From Agrobacterium tumefaciens (GTDB lineage: Bacteria > Pseudomonadota > Alphaproteobacteria > Rhizobiales > Rhizobiaceae): a stretch of 64,000 bases of DNA. The notes under the pieces were generated by a model. It was not told the DNA's origin. It did no database searches and saw only the letters and a list, made by a program, of their open reading frames with translations. The stretch covers positions 124,001 through 188,000 of the forward strand of contig NZ_SUPW01000002.1 of the NCBI RefSeq assembly GCF_013337285.1, given 5' to 3'. Positions 17,263 to 25,858 of the stretch are shown in pieces; position 1 is the stretch's first letter, and each line of letters opens with the position of its first letter. The position numbers and the translations under genes are program-made.

Positions 17263-17778
17263 TCAAGCCTTATTGCGTGGGTAATATCGATAAACGAGAT
17301 CTTCCGGGTCGCTGCGCGGCGCAGATGGGTCGAGAGAACCACCGATTCGCGTGGCGACGGCTGCGGATTTGCTGTTTTCCGGTGATACGTAGCTCACCAG
17401 CGTCGGCAGCTGCAGGGTTTCGAAAGCCCAGCCGCGCAGCGATATGGCGGCTTCGGCGGCATAACCTTTGCCCTCGTGACCGTCATAAAGCAGCCAGCCC
17501 AGTTCCTTTTCGGGAAATAGCGGGCCGTGATTGATGCCGACCTGGCCGATGCATTCACCCGTCTCGCCAAGTTCGATCATCAGCGCGCCGTGTCCGAAGA
17601 AGTGCCAGTTGGCCAGATCGTGGCAAAAAACGCCCCAGGTTTTCCAGAGGTCATAGGGTCCGCCGACACCGAGAGAGCGCGGTGAGGCCATGAAGGCCAG
17701 ATAGGCGGGGAAATCCGCCATGGTCTGCGAGCGCAATGTCAGGCGTTGGGTTTTAAGGGTCGGGATAGGGTGGTTCAT
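17263..17778 (-). CDS. GNAT-family N-acetyltransferase
   Basis: A 171-residue acetyltransferase_3-type protein: LKTQRLTLRSQTMADFPAYL at the start, GECIGQVGINHGPLFPEKELGWLL in the middle, and the acetyl-CoA binding HEGKGYAAEAAISLRGWAF. The frame extends to 17967, but the ATG at 17778 has AAAAAGGA 8 bp upstream and begins at the family's normal N-terminus; the extra sequence overlaps the ctrA terminator. The substrate is unknown. It lies downstream of ctrA, separated from it by a terminator. Confidence 0.82.
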   Translation of the reverse strand: MNHPIPTLKTQRLTLRSQTMADFPAYLAFMASPRSLGVGGPYDLWKTWGVFCHDLANWHFFGHGALMIELGETGECIGQVGINHGPLFPEKELGWLLYDGHEGKGYAAEAAISLRGWAFETLQLPTLVSYVSPENSKSAAVATRIGGSLDPSAPRSDPEDLVYRYYPRNKA

Positions 17779-17861
17779 CGCATTGGTCCTTTTTGGGAGT
17801 GCCAATATGCGCTTTCTGTTGCGTCTGAATGAAGCGGGCATGTTTCGGATGTGACGCACAA

Positions 17862-17892
17862 CAAAAAACCCGCTGTCGCCAGCGGGTCTTTT
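17862..17892 (-). terminator. Rho-independent terminator of ctrA
   Basis: Read leftwards, ACCCGCTG-GCGA-CAGCGGGT forms an eight-pair stem with a tetraloop, followed by a T-run. It begins about 26 bp beyond the ctrA stop. Confidence 0.88.
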
Positions 17893-17917
17893 AAAACTGT
17901 CCTGTTCCGAGAAGAAA

Positions 17918-18622
17918 TCAGGCGGTTTCGAGGAATTCCGCAGCGCCGTCAGGCTCGCGCAGAACATAGCCGCGGCCCCAGACGGTTTCGATGTAGTTCG
18001 CGCCGCCTGCGGCGTTTGCCAGCTTCTTGCGCAGCTTGCAGATAAACACGTCGATGATCTTCAGTTCCGGTTCGTCCATGCCGCCATAAAGGTGGTTCAG
18101 GAACATTTCCTTGGTCAGCGTCGTGCCCTTGCGCAGCGAAAGCAGCTCGAGCATCTGATATTCCTTGCCGGTCAGGTGAACGCGCTGGCCACCCACTTCA
18201 ACCGTCTTGGCATCGAGATTGACGATCAGTTCGCCGGTGGAGATGACCGACTGCGCATGGCCCTTGGAGCGGCGGACGATGGCGTGAATGCGGGCGACAA
18301 GCTCGTCCTTGTGGAACGGCTTCGTCATGTAATCGTCGGCGCCGAAGCCCAAGCCGCGCACCTTGTCCTCGATGCCGGCCATGCCGGAGAGGATGAGGAT
18401 CGGCGTCTTGACCTTGGAAAGGCGCAAGGTTCTCAAGACTTCGTAACCCGACATGTCAGGCAGGTTGAGGTCGAGAAGAATAATGTCGTAGTCGTAGAGC
18501 TTGCCGAGGTCCACGCCTTCCTCGCCGAGGTCGGTCGTGTAGACGTTAAAGCTTTCCGACTTGAGCATCAGTTCAATGCTCTGCGCTGTCGCGCTGTCGT
18601 CTTCAATCAGTAGAACCCGCAT
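17918..18622 (-). CDS. ctrA: Cell-cycle master response regulator CtrA
   Basis: A 234-residue OmpR-family regulator. The receiver domain (1-120) has the acidic pair in IEDDSA, phospho-acceptor Asp51 in [14 protein letters not shown], and Lys in YMTKPFHK. The C-terminal winged helix (about 125-225) contains [32 protein letters not shown] and the recognition segment [14 protein letters not shown], the CtrA hallmark. It controls replication initiation, division, DNA methylation and motility genes in alphaproteobacteria, and is phosphorylated through CckA-ChpT. It has its own terminator and a long leader (478 bp) that it shares with the divergent FliJ-like gene. Confidence 0.97.
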   Translation of the reverse strand: MRVLLIEDDSATAQSIELMLKSESFNVYTTDLGEEGVDLGKLYDYDIILLDLNLPDMSGYEVLRTLRLSKVKTPILILSGMAGIEDKVRGLGFGADDYMTKPFHKDELVARIHAIVRRSKGHAQSVISTGELIVNLDAKTVEVGGQRVHLTGKEYQMLELLSLRKGTTLTKEMFLNHLYGGMDEPELKIIDVFICKLRKKLANAAGGANYIETVWGRGYVLREPDGAAEFLETA

Positions 18623-19101
18623 AATTATCCCCTTTGCCGCCCGCGAACCGGTAAAACATTGCCTCGCGCGATGCGGATCCAGACGTTGCCTGATTTGCAG
18701 GCTGCCACCAAATGGTTAACAAATTCTAATTGCCTTTGGCAAGGTGTATCGAATTTATTAAGCAAAGAAGGCATTTCGCTGTTTTTGCACGTGAATCCAC
18801 CATCGCCAAAATTGAAGCTTAACGTGAGGATTTCTCGCTAAGTGATTCAATCGACTCTTACATCGTCTGGCCCATTTTTTGGACCTGGCATTTACCGACC
18901 CTTAAATGATCGTGTTTATCATTAACGATGCCCGTAAACGAAAGGTTAACGACGGTGGTTTTTTATTAACGTCGGGTAACTTTTAGGAATCATTCCGGCA
19001 CAGGGATTAACCTTTGCGGAATGACGGGCGGGTTAAACGGGCCGATCAGGGGGGCATAGTGCCTTTTTGATCCGGGTCTCGCTATCCATGGAGTATTGCG
19101 T
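18623..19101. promoter_or_regulatory. Divergent regulatory region of ctrA and the FliJ-like gene
   Basis: A gene-free stretch of 478 bp, markedly AT-richer than its neighbours and rich in TTAA. It holds four GANTC (CcrM methylation) sites at 18793, 18844, 18853 and 18987, and ATGGTTAA at 18712-18719, the reverse complement of the TTAACCAT CtrA motif, followed by a near TTAA-N7-TAAT box. Caulobacter ctrA is known to be controlled by GANTC methylation and by CtrA itself, so the arrangement fits autoregulation. No reading frame here looks coding. Confidence 0.6.
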
Positions 19102-19452
19102 ATGAAGTCGCGTGACAGCCTGGTTCGCCTGAAGGAATTTCAGGTCAACGAAAAACGTCGGCAACTTAACCAGTTGCAGCAGATGATGTCCGAATTCGAG
19201 CGGATGGCAAAGGAACTGGTGCATCAGATCTCGCTGGAAGAGAGCAAATCGGGGATTACCGATCCCTCGCATTTTGCCTATCCGACCTTTGCCAAGGCCG
19301 CGCGCCAGCGTGCGGATAATCTTCAGGTCTCCATTCGGGAGCTGAAGACCCAGCAGGAAGCCGCCGAAGCTTCGCTGGAAGAAGTGCAGGCCGAATATGA
19401 AAAGGCCGCTGCCCTCGAAAACCGCGACGGAGCAATCCGCGCCCGCGCCTGA
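19102..19452 (+). CDS. FliJ-like coiled-coil protein
   Basis: A 116-residue protein that is almost entirely helical: two long amphipathic coiled-coil stretches (about 3-50 and 70-112) around a short break (SGITDPSHFAYPTFAKAA). Length and pattern resemble FliJ, the chaperone and ATPase-stalk protein of the flagellar export apparatus, which makes an antiparallel coiled coil. No fliI or other flagellar gene is in the window, so the assignment rests on shape and on the common occurrence of such a gene next to ctrA in rhizobia. ATG 19102 has GGAG 8 bp upstream. A strong terminator lies about 97 bp beyond the stop. Confidence 0.6.
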   Translation: MKSRDSLVRLKEFQVNEKRRQLNQLQQMMSEFERMAKELVHQISLEESKSGITDPSHFAYPTFAKAARQRADNLQVSIRELKTQQEAAEASLEEVQAEYEKAAALENRDGAIRARA

Positions 19453-19548
19453 CAACTGGCGCGAAATCGGACGAATGATCGTCCTCATTGACGGCTGCCG
19501 GTGGATCAGGAGGCGGCTTTCAATGACGGGACGGCATGCGTTTTTTTG

Positions 19549-19579
19549 AAAGGCCGCCCCGTAAAGGGCGGCCTTTTGT
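19549..19579 (+). terminator. Rho-independent terminator after the FliJ-like gene
   Basis: A perfect eleven-pair stem AAAGGCCGCCC / GGGCGGCCTTT with a six-base loop, ending in TTTTG. It lies about 97 bp beyond the FliJ-like stop, leaving an untranslated trailer or a tiny unproven ORF. Confidence 0.88.
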
Positions 19580-19738
19580 TTTGGCGCGATGCTCCGTGTC
19601 TTTCTGCGGGACGGCGTCGCCTGATTTTTATTGTCCGGGGGTGGGGAAAGGCGTAATTTAAGGGGGTTCCGACCGTGAGCCGGAGGCTTTGCGTGCGCGC
19701 CTCAAGCGGGCGCGCACGGCTATGGCAGGGAGGGAAAA

Positions 19739-19942
19739 ATGGCCCGCCAATATATTGATTGCCGCGAATTCCCCAGTGACAGCAAATGCACGATCGCCAT
19801 CTCCGCCGATTCTCCGGAGGAGCTTTTGGAGGCAGCGGTGCACCATGCCGTGGCGGTGCATGGGGCCAAGGATACGCCTGAATTTCGCGAGGAAGTCCGC
19901 CACAGCATGCATGCAGGGACGCCGCCGCTGAAGGTGGCGTGA
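19739..19942 (+). CDS. DUF1059 small protein
   Basis: A 67-residue acidic protein with the DUF1059 pattern: YIDCREFPSDSKCTIAISADSPEELLEAAVHHAVAVHG. The two Cys residues of the C-REF-x(5)-C motif and the His-rich helix are kept. The family's function is not known; the Cys/His pattern suggests possible metal binding. A good ribosome site (GCAGGGAGGG) precedes ATG 19739. It is a single-gene unit. Confidence 0.8.
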   Translation: MARQYIDCREFPSDSKCTIAISADSPEELLEAAVHHAVAVHGAKDTPEFREEVRHSMHAGTPPLKVA

Positions 19943-19998
19943 CGCACATTTATGAATGACGCGATATTTGGAACGGCTGTGAGGGACCGGGCGTAGGC

Positions 19999-20036
19999 CG
20001 CTTGTTTCTTCTCCCCGCCGGGGAGAAGAAACGCGC
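19999..20036. repeat. Minimal family-B palindrome (internal deletion form)
   Basis: Only the outer arms of the family-B element are present: TTTCTTCTCCCC joined directly to GGGGAGAAGAAA around GCC, forming one compact hairpin of about 36 bp. It lies between the DUF1059 gene and the convergent acetyltransferase. It may be a deletion product or the basic unit of the larger element. Confidence 0.75.
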
Positions 20037-20063
20037 GGCGACGCTTGTGACTATTCTGCCGGC

Positions 20064-20345
20064 TTATCCCTGGATGACATCCGCCCATTCTTTATGGCGC
20101 AGCGTCTGGGCCTTGAAAAACGGGCAAAGCGGAATGATTTTCCAACCGCCTTTGCGGGCCTCATCGATCGCGTGGGCGGCGAGAGCCTGGCCGACACCTT
20201 TGCCGCGCAAGGCATCGGGCACGCCGGTATGATCGATAATGATAAGGGAAGGGGAGGTGCGCGAATAGGTCATCTCGGCCTTATGGCCATCGACGGTTGC
20301 CGAATATTCGCCGTGCGATCCAGTTTCGGTTGTCTTGATATCCAT
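20064..20345 (-). CDS. Small GNAT-like N-acetyltransferase (YjdJ-type)
   Basis: A 93-residue protein of the short GNAT_2 family: AEMTYSRTSPSLIIIDHTGVPDALRGKGVGQALAAHAIDEARKG, in which RGKGVG is the acetyl-CoA pyrophosphate-binding loop, then KIIPLCPFFKAQTLRHKEW. The C-P-F motif is typical of this small family, whose substrate is unknown. The frame extends to 20444, but ATG 20345 has a consensus AAGGAGG site 9 bp upstream, which settles the start. Confidence 0.85.
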   Translation of the reverse strand: MDIKTTETGSHGEYSATVDGHKAEMTYSRTSPSLIIIDHTGVPDALRGKGVGQALAAHAIDEARKGGWKIIPLCPFFKAQTLRHKEWADVIQG

Positions 20346-20496
20346 GATGTGCGCCTCCTTGCTGTTCGTTTTCGCCACTGTAACGGCTTGCGCCTGAATT
20401 GAAACAGCGGGAAAGCGAACGCAGCGGACACAAACCGGCGACAATCATTTTACCAGTGGGACTGGCATGCTATGCGGGGAAATCCGAAATCAAACC

Positions 20497-20528
20497 AAAT
20501 GCTCCGTCGAAAATCCGACGGAGCATTT
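20497..20528 (-). terminator. Strong terminator hairpin downstream of sciP
   Basis: A perfect thirteen-pair stem AAATGCTCCGTCG / CGACGGAGCATTT with a six-base loop. It lies about 40 bp beyond the sciP stop. T-rich sequence flanks both sides, so it could end transcription from either direction. Confidence 0.85.
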
Positions 20529-20568
20529 TGATAATTCGGTCTGGGCGCGTTGCCGCGCCGGCGCAATA

Positions 20569-20844
20569 TCAGTGGCGATATTGCTGAATGCGCGTGGTAC
20601 GCAGGCCGGCAAGGCCATGATCGGAGATCGAGGACTGCCAGGACAGGAATTCTTCAACGGTAAGCGTATAACGCTCGCAGGCTTCCTCGAGGCTCAACAG
20701 TCCTCCGCGTACCGCTGCAACCACCTCCGCCTTTCTGCGAATGACCCAGCGTCGGGTATTGGCAGGCGGAAGATCCGCGATCGTCAGAGGGCTGCCATCG
20801 GGGCCGATGACATATTTAACTCGTGGGCGTATCATTTCGGTCAT
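20569..20844 (-). CDS. sciP: CtrA inhibitor SciP (DUF1153)
   Basis: A 91-residue protein matching DUF1153 over its whole length: PRVKYVIGPDGSPLTIADLP, then RRWVIRRKAEVVAAVRGGLL and the helix-turn-helix-like LSLEEACERYTLTVEEFLSW. In Caulobacter SciP binds CtrA and prevents it from recruiting RNA polymerase at its promoters in G1, so it acts as a timing brake. The gene is about 2 kb from ctrA in this window. It is monocistronic, with its own terminator. Confidence 0.92.
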   Translation of the reverse strand: MTEMIRPRVKYVIGPDGSPLTIADLPPANTRRWVIRRKAEVVAAVRGGLLSLEEACERYTLTVEEFLSWQSSISDHGLAGLRTTRIQQYRH

Positions 20845-21035
20845 TGGACACTCTATACAAACTCAAGACCATATGACGGGAACTTTAGCCCCGTACCTTT
20901 AAAAATTGCCTAAGCAGGTCGTGACAATTTATTAAGAATTTGAACGGTTTCGCCTGATTTGTTCGAGTCGCCTTATTTTGCCGGGAAAAAATTTTTCCAA
21001 AAATCACAATTTTTATCGTCTGTCGGTTGTTTTCC

Positions 21036-22079
21036 TCACAGCGCTGCAAGCGAAAGGCACGTTTTGCCGTTGCCTTGGGTAAATTCCGCCGATCCTTCAT
21101 GTTGTAGTCGCAGGCGGTCGCCGGCGTTGAGGGAAATGATCGATGTCGTCGACTGCAATGTCCCGGCGTTCGATGTGTTGCCGGTGACGCCGAAGCTGCC
21201 AACCGCGCCGTTGACGGAGAGCCACACCCGGTGGCCGGAAGAGGATGCCACGGCAAGCGACAGGACTGCGAGATAAAGGCCCTTTGCCGGAATGACGAGT
21301 TCCTTTCCGCCGCCCGTGCCGACGGGCTCACCGAGTGCAAAACCACCCTCGGCGATGAAGAGCAGGGAAAAACCTGCGGCCGAATTGTCGGCGGGCTTCG
21401 TGGTGCCTGCCGGCAGGCCGGCGACGGCGAGCGGTCGGTTCGGCATTGAGACCCGACCATCGCCGCTGCACAGAAGCGCCGTGTGCCAGGAGTTTCCGTC
21501 CGCGCTGGTCTTGATCGAAAACCCGTCATGGCCGGCAAGACCCATTTCGGCGCGACCGCTCCAGCCGGACTGGAACAGCAGCGAGGCGGTATCGATCTTT
21601 GCCGCCTTGTTGACCGTCATGCGGTGGCTGCCGTCGGCCTGTGTGTGGGTGAAGAGACTGGCGGGGGCGGCGAGCGCCAGCCGGTTCGTCGCGTCGGCCT
21701 CCGTGCCGATGCCCAGCCTTTCCAGCCGGCCCATGGCGGGCAGCGGCATGTCCCGCCACACGCCGTCCCGCAGGAGGCGATATTTGCCCTCAGCGGCGAA
21801 CCAGGCGGTCCAGCCGGGCTGCGGCGTTATCAGCAACCACGCGCCGTCCTGCCGGAAGGCGAGTTTTCCGCCTTTGCCCGCCCAGTCGCCGGTGGCATCC
21901 GCGGAGAGGAGAAAGCAGTCTCCTTCCACGGGCTCGCCGGGCGGGGCGGCAATCACATCCTTTATGGTGAGCTGCACGATCGCATCCAGCCTTTGCAGGG
22001 CCTCATTGTGGGTGACGTGTTTCTGTGCCTGCGAGGGCAGGATATAGGGAAGCTGAAGTCTCGCCGTTTGGTCCGTCAT
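21036..22079 (-). CDS. DUF2793 protein (phage/GTA tail-fibre-like)
   Basis: A 347-residue protein. Residues 1-120 match DUF2793: LQLPYILPSQAQKHVTHNEALQRLDAIVQL, then PGEPVEGDCFLL and WLLITPQPGWTAWFAAEGKYRLL. The remainder is beta-rich and Gly/Ser/Thr-rich, like a fibre or carbohydrate-binding tail; its last part (SLAVASSSGHRVWLSVNGAVGSF) resembles a C1q/TNF-like jelly roll. DUF2793 proteins occur as tail fibres of phages and of gene-transfer agents. No other phage or GTA gene is nearby. GGAGAG precedes the ATG at 22079. It lies near sciP and ctrA. Confidence 0.72.
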   Translation of the reverse strand: MTDQTARLQLPYILPSQAQKHVTHNEALQRLDAIVQLTIKDVIAAPPGEPVEGDCFLLSADATGDWAGKGGKLAFRQDGAWLLITPQPGWTAWFAAEGKYRLLRDGVWRDMPLPAMGRLERLGIGTEADATNRLALAAPASLFTHTQADGSHRMTVNKAAKIDTASLLFQSGWSGRAEMGLAGHDGFSIKTSADGNSWHTALLCSGDGRVSMPNRPLAVAGLPAGTTKPADNSAAGFSLLFIAEGGFALGEPVGTGGGKELVIPAKGLYLAVLSLAVASSSGHRVWLSVNGAVGSFGVTGNTSNAGTLQSTTSIISLNAGDRLRLQHEGSAEFTQGNGKTCLSLAAL

Positions 22080-22214
22080 GGTGTCTCTCCGCGCTCGGGT
22101 GTCGTTTGGCGGGGATTGTGATGCGGTTGGGCGGGGCGGGGATGAGTGGGGAAGAGATTATTTTTGCTGGTGGGATGGGGATGTTTTCGGTCGTTGCGGC
22201 TTCGGTGGGTGTGG

Positions 22215-22377
22215 CTTACCCCCCTCTGCCCTGCCGGGCATCTCCCCCACAAGGAGGGAGATCAGCAAGAAGTGCTACTGCCGCTTCATTCTCAAATGTC
22301 GAGATGGCCGAAGCCTCGCCTCGAGTCGATCTCCCTCCTTGTGGGGGAGATGCCCGGCAGGGCAGAGGGGGGTAAGC
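22215..22377. repeat. Dispersed palindromic repeat, family A, copy 3 (CACAAGG subtype)
   Basis: Same arms as the copy at 7291, with CCCACAAGG on the left and CCTTGTGGG on the right; the central 60 bp differ. It lies between the DUF2793 gene start and the cysQ end. The rest of this gap of 351 bp shows no gene. Confidence 0.9.
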
Positions 22378-22431
22378 CGCATACGCCAAAGCGAAGAAAC
22401 CCGTCGGATCACCGAAGGGAGCCGCGTCTAT

Positions 22432-23220
22432 CTATCCCGCGATTTCCACCGCCATCGCGCCTTCAGCAATAAAATCCGGATTGGCCAGCGCATCCTCGCC
22501 ATCGCCCCTCACCGCATAGGCAAGCAGCCGGCCTTCGCAATCGAGCGTCCGGCCGCCGGCGGCGCGCAGCACGGCGTCGCCGGCTGCTGTGTCCCACATC
22601 ATGGTGCGGCTGAAGCGGGGGTAAATATCGGCAGCACCTTCGGCCAGCATGCAGAATTTCAGCGAGGAGCCGACGGAAATGCAGTCTTTCAGCCCGTGTT
22701 CGGCCACGAAAGCTTCCGTCTTCGCCGTACAGTGCGAGCGGCTGATGAGCGCGACGGGAGAAGCGCCGCGCTGGCGTGCGCGGATGGGGTGGCGCGACAG
22801 GATCGCGCCTTGCCCGGAAATGGCGAGCTTTTCGGCCTCGTTACTTTCGCCCGTCCACGCCTGTCCACGGCAGGGCGCGTAAACCACGCCGGCAACCGGA
22901 ACGCCATTGCGGATAAGCGCGATATTGACGGTGAAGTCGTCCTTGCCGGAAATGAATTCCTTGGTTCCGTCAAGCGGATCGACCAGAAAGAATTCCTGGC
23001 CCGTTTCCGGCTGGATGCCGTTCGAGACGGCCTCTTCGGCGATGACAGGAATGTCGGGAAAATGAGCGGCCAGCGCCGCAAGAATGATCGTCTCGGCGCG
23101 TTGATCGGCCTCGGTCACCGGCGAGCAGTCATCCTTGTACGACACATGCGGGCCGGCGCGATGGACCGCCATGATCGCCTGCCCGGCGTCCAGCGCCGCT
23201 TTCGTCAATATGTCGATCAT
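22432..23220 (-). CDS. cysQ: 3'(2'),5'-bisphosphate nucleotidase CysQ
   Basis: A 262-residue member of the inositol-monophosphatase superfamily. Metal-binding motifs are present: VIAEEA (first Glu), LVDPLDGTKEFISG (the D-P-L-D-G-T signature) and the late MMWDTAAGDAVL (W-D-x-A-A). CysQ removes the 3'-phosphate of PAP, a by-product of sulfate assimilation, and the TKEFI variant supports CysQ over inositol phosphatase. The frame extends to 23295, but ATG 23220 has AAAGAG just upstream and starts at the normal family N-terminus. Confidence 0.9.
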   Translation of the reverse strand: MIDILTKAALDAGQAIMAVHRAGPHVSYKDDCSPVTEADQRAETIILAALAAHFPDIPVIAEEAVSNGIQPETGQEFFLVDPLDGTKEFISGKDDFTVNIALIRNGVPVAGVVYAPCRGQAWTGESNEAEKLAISGQGAILSRHPIRARQRGASPVALISRSHCTAKTEAFVAEHGLKDCISVGSSLKFCMLAEGAADIYPRFSRTMMWDTAAGDAVLRAAGGRTLDCEGRLLAYAVRGDGEDALANPDFIAEGAMAVEIAG

Positions 23221-23553
23221 CTCTTTGCCGTTGCCATCCCGTGCCGGGATCTTTCGATCCTCAATGTCGCTACTCCTTTGGCCGTCGCCCGTCAAATAAT
23301 GGCGGTAGACAAGACTAAAATAAGCATTCCGATGTCATTTTTTCAGCACTTCCTGCCAAAATCATGGCTCTTTTGATCGGGAAACGGGCAGTCCATGTGG
23401 AAATTCCAAATTTTGTGCAGGATCGCCCGTTTTTGACTTCACATTTTTAACGAACACGATATGCATTTTGGGAGTGGGGATGCTCGCAGGGGTTCCCCCG
23501 ATAATTAACATAACGAGGCGTGGCTCATTTGAGGCCATACCCGGGGGAAAGAC
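23221..23553. promoter_or_regulatory. Leader region of the liv operon
   Basis: The gap of 333 bp between cysQ and livH contains no gene I can support. It should hold the cysQ promoter and the liv operon promoter. A TTGACT hexamer at 23434-23439 could serve as a -35 element, but no good -10 follows, so the assignment is weak. The livH start is preceded by GGGGGAAAG. Confidence 0.4.
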
Positions 23554-24456
23554 ATGGAGTATTTTATCCAGCAGCTCATCAACGGGCTGACTCTTGGATC
23601 GATCTATGGCCTCATCGCTATCGGCTATACGATGGTTTATGGCATTATCGGCATGATCAACTTCGCCCATGGCGATATTTTCATGCTTGGCGGTTTTGCC
23701 GCGCTGATCGTTTTTTTGATTGCAACATCGTTTTTCGCCGGCATTCCGGTGGCGCTTCTTCTGCTTTTGATGATGGTCGTCGCCATGCTGATGACCGGAT
23801 TGTGGAACTGGGTGATCGAGCGCGTCGCCTATCGGCCGCTGCGCGGCTCATTCCGGCTTGCGCCGCTGATCACCGCCATAGGCATGTCGATCGCGCTGTC
23901 CAACTTCATCCAGGTCACGCAGGGCCCGCGCAACAAGCCGATCCCGTCAATGGTGACGGAAAGCTATCACTTCGGCGCCATCACCGTATCGCTGAAGCAG
24001 CTGATCATCATGGTGGTTACCTCGGTGCTACTGTTCGCCTTCTGGTATATCGTCAACAAGACCCCGCTCGGCCGGGCGCAGCGCGCCACCGAACAGGACC
24101 GCAAGATGGCCGCCCTGCTCGGCGTTGATGTCGACAAGACGATCTCAATCACCTTCATCATGGGTGCGGCGCTCGCTGCCGTCGCCGGTACGATGTACCT
24201 GATGTATTATGGCGTGGCTTCGTTCAGCGACGGCTTCGTTCCCGGCGTCAAGGCCTTCACTGCGGCCGTTCTCGGCGGCATCGGCTCGCTTCCGGGCGCC
24301 GTTCTCGGTGGCCTGTTGATCGGTCTGATCGAATCGCTGTGGTCGGCCTATTTCTCCATCGCCTACAAGGACGTCGCGGCATTCGGCATCCTGGCTTTCG
24401 TGCTGATCTTCAAGCCGACCGGTATTCTCGGTCGTCCGGAAGTCGAGAAGGTGTGA
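23554..24456 (+). CDS. livH: Branched-chain amino acid ABC transporter permease LivH
   Basis: A 300-residue inner-membrane permease with about eight membrane segments. The family hallmarks are the N-terminal [34 protein letters not shown] and the C-terminal [19 protein letters not shown], part of the loop that contacts the ATPase. With LivM it forms the channel for leucine, isoleucine, valine and related amino acids. It is the first gene of a six-gene unit; livM begins 4 bp after its stop. Confidence 0.95.
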   Translation: MEYFIQQLINGLTLGSIYGLIAIGYTMVYGIIGMINFAHGDIFMLGGFAALIVFLIATSFFAGIPVALLLLLMMVVAMLMTGLWNWVIERVAYRPLRGSFRLAPLITAIGMSIALSNFIQVTQGPRNKPIPSMVTESYHFGAITVSLKQLIIMVVTSVLLFAFWYIVNKTPLGRAQRATEQDRKMAALLGVDVDKTISITFIMGAALAAVAGTMYLMYYGVASFSDGFVPGVKAFTAAVLGGIGSLPGAVLGGLLIGLIESLWSAYFSIAYKDVAAFGILAFVLIFKPTGILGRPEVEKV

Positions 24457-24460
24457 GCCC

Positions 24461-25858
24461 ATGACCAATATCGCTTCCGAAAATGCTGCTTCCAGCCCGA
24501 GCCTGATGGCGACGGCTGTGAAGGAGGGGCTGATTGCCGGCGTCATCTCGTTCGGCATGTTCATTCTCTACATCGGCATCATCACCTATCAGGACATCAA
24601 CAACCAGCTGATCTGGGGCACCCGCTGGGGGCTGCTGGCGATCTTCGTCGCTGTCGCCGCCATCGGCCGTTTCCTCGTGGTCGGCTTTTTCAAGCCGTCC
24701 ATGGATCGCCGCAGGCTTGCCAAGGCGAAAACCGGCATTCTGGAAATCTCCGAGGAAAAGGGCTTTTTTCACAAGCACTTCCTGAAGCTGGCGCTGGCGC
24801 TGCTGCTGCTTTATCCTGTCATAACAGTGCAATTGTTCGGCTTTCAGGGCTCGCTGAAATACGTCGACAATTTCGGCATCCAGATCCTCATCTATGTGAT
24901 GTTGGCCTGGGGTCTCAATATCGTCGTTGGGCTGGCCGGTCTGCTCGATCTCGGTTACGTGGCCTTTTATGCGGTCGGCGCTTATTCCTATGCGCTGCTG
25001 TCGAGCTATTTCGGCCTGTCCTTCTGGGTGCTTCTGCCGCTTGCCGGCATTCTCGCCGGCTTCTGGGGCATCATTCTCGGCTTTCCGGTTCTGCGGCTTC
25101 GCGGCGACTACCTGGCGATCGTCACGCTTGCCTTCGGTGAAATCATCCGGCTCGTGTTGTTGAACTGGACGGCGGTGACCAAGGGCACATTCGGCATTTC
25201 GGGTATCGCCAAGGCCTCGGTCTTCGGCATCTGGTCCTTCGATGTCGGCGCGCCGAACAACTTCGCCAAGGTTTTTGGCCTGTCGATGTCGTCGGCCTAT
25301 TACAAGATCTTCCTGTTCTACGTGATCCTGTTCCTGTGCATGCTGACGGCTTACGTCACCATCAAACTGCGCCGCATGCCGATTGGCCGCGCATGGGAAG
25401 CGCTGCGCGAAGACGAGATCGCCTGCCGTTCGCTCGGCATCGATACCGTCATCACCAAGCTCACCGCCTTTGCGACGGGCGCGATGTTTGGCGGTTTTGC
25501 CGGTTCATTCTTCGCCGCGCGTCAGGGTTTCGTGTCTCCGGAAAGCTTCGTGTTCCTCGAGTCTGCCGTCATCCTCGCCATCGTCGTGCTTGGCGGCATG
25601 GGCTCGCTGACCGGCATCGCCATCGCCGCCCTCGTCATGGTTGGCGGCACCGAGCTTCTGCGCGAAATGGAATTCCTGAAGCACATCTTCGGGCCTGATT
25701 TCACGCCGGAACTCTACCGTATGCTGCTGTTCGGCCTCGCCATGGTCATCGTCATGCTGTTCAAGCCGCGCGGCTTCGTTGGCTCGCGTGAACCTACGGC
25801 CTTCCTTAAGGAACGCAAGGCCGTGTCCGGCAGCTTTACCAAGGAAGGTCACGGTTGA
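24461..25858 (+). CDS. livM: Branched-chain amino acid ABC transporter permease LivM
   Basis: A 465-residue permease. The N-terminal 120 residues form the extra LivM-specific region (DUF3382-like, three membrane segments); the core begins near [41 protein letters not shown] (the GLAGLLDLG motif). The contact loop reads [20 protein letters not shown]. The large loop with [15 protein letters not shown] is typical of the family. It partners LivH; its stop overlaps the livG start (TGATG), which implies translational coupling. Confidence 0.95.
   Translation: MTNIASENAASSPSLMATAVKEGLIAGVISFGMFILYIGIITYQDINNQLIWGTRWGLLAIFVAVAAIGRFLVVGFFKPSMDRRRLAKAKTGILEISEEKGFFHKHFLKLALALLLLYPVITVQLFGFQGSLKYVDNFGIQILIYVMLAWGLNIVVGLAGLLDLGYVAFYAVGAYSYALLSSYFGLSFWVLLPLAGILAGFWGIILGFPVLRLRGDYLAIVTLAFGEIIRLVLLNWTAVTKGTFGISGIAKASVFGIWSFDVGAPNNFAKVFGLSMSSAYYKIFLFYVILFLCMLTAYVTIKLRRMPIGRAWEALREDEIACRSLGIDTVITKLTAFATGAMFGGFAGSFFAARQGFVSPESFVFLESAVILAIVVLGGMGSLTGIAIAALVMVGGTELLREMEFLKHIFGPDFTPELYRMLLFGLAMVIVMLFKPRGFVGSREPTAFLKERKAVSGSFTKEGHG

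Noticed and set aside
17779-17967. N-terminal extension of the acetyltransferase at 17263
   Set aside because: It overlaps the ctrA terminator and lacks a ribosome site; the internal ATG is far better.
19475-19549. A 24-codon ORF between the FliJ-like gene and its terminator
   Set aside because: No ribosome site and the composition looks like an untranslated trailer; too short to support.
24410-24832. Antisense ORFs across the livH-livM junction
   Set aside because: Shadows of membrane-protein genes; charged low-complexity translations.
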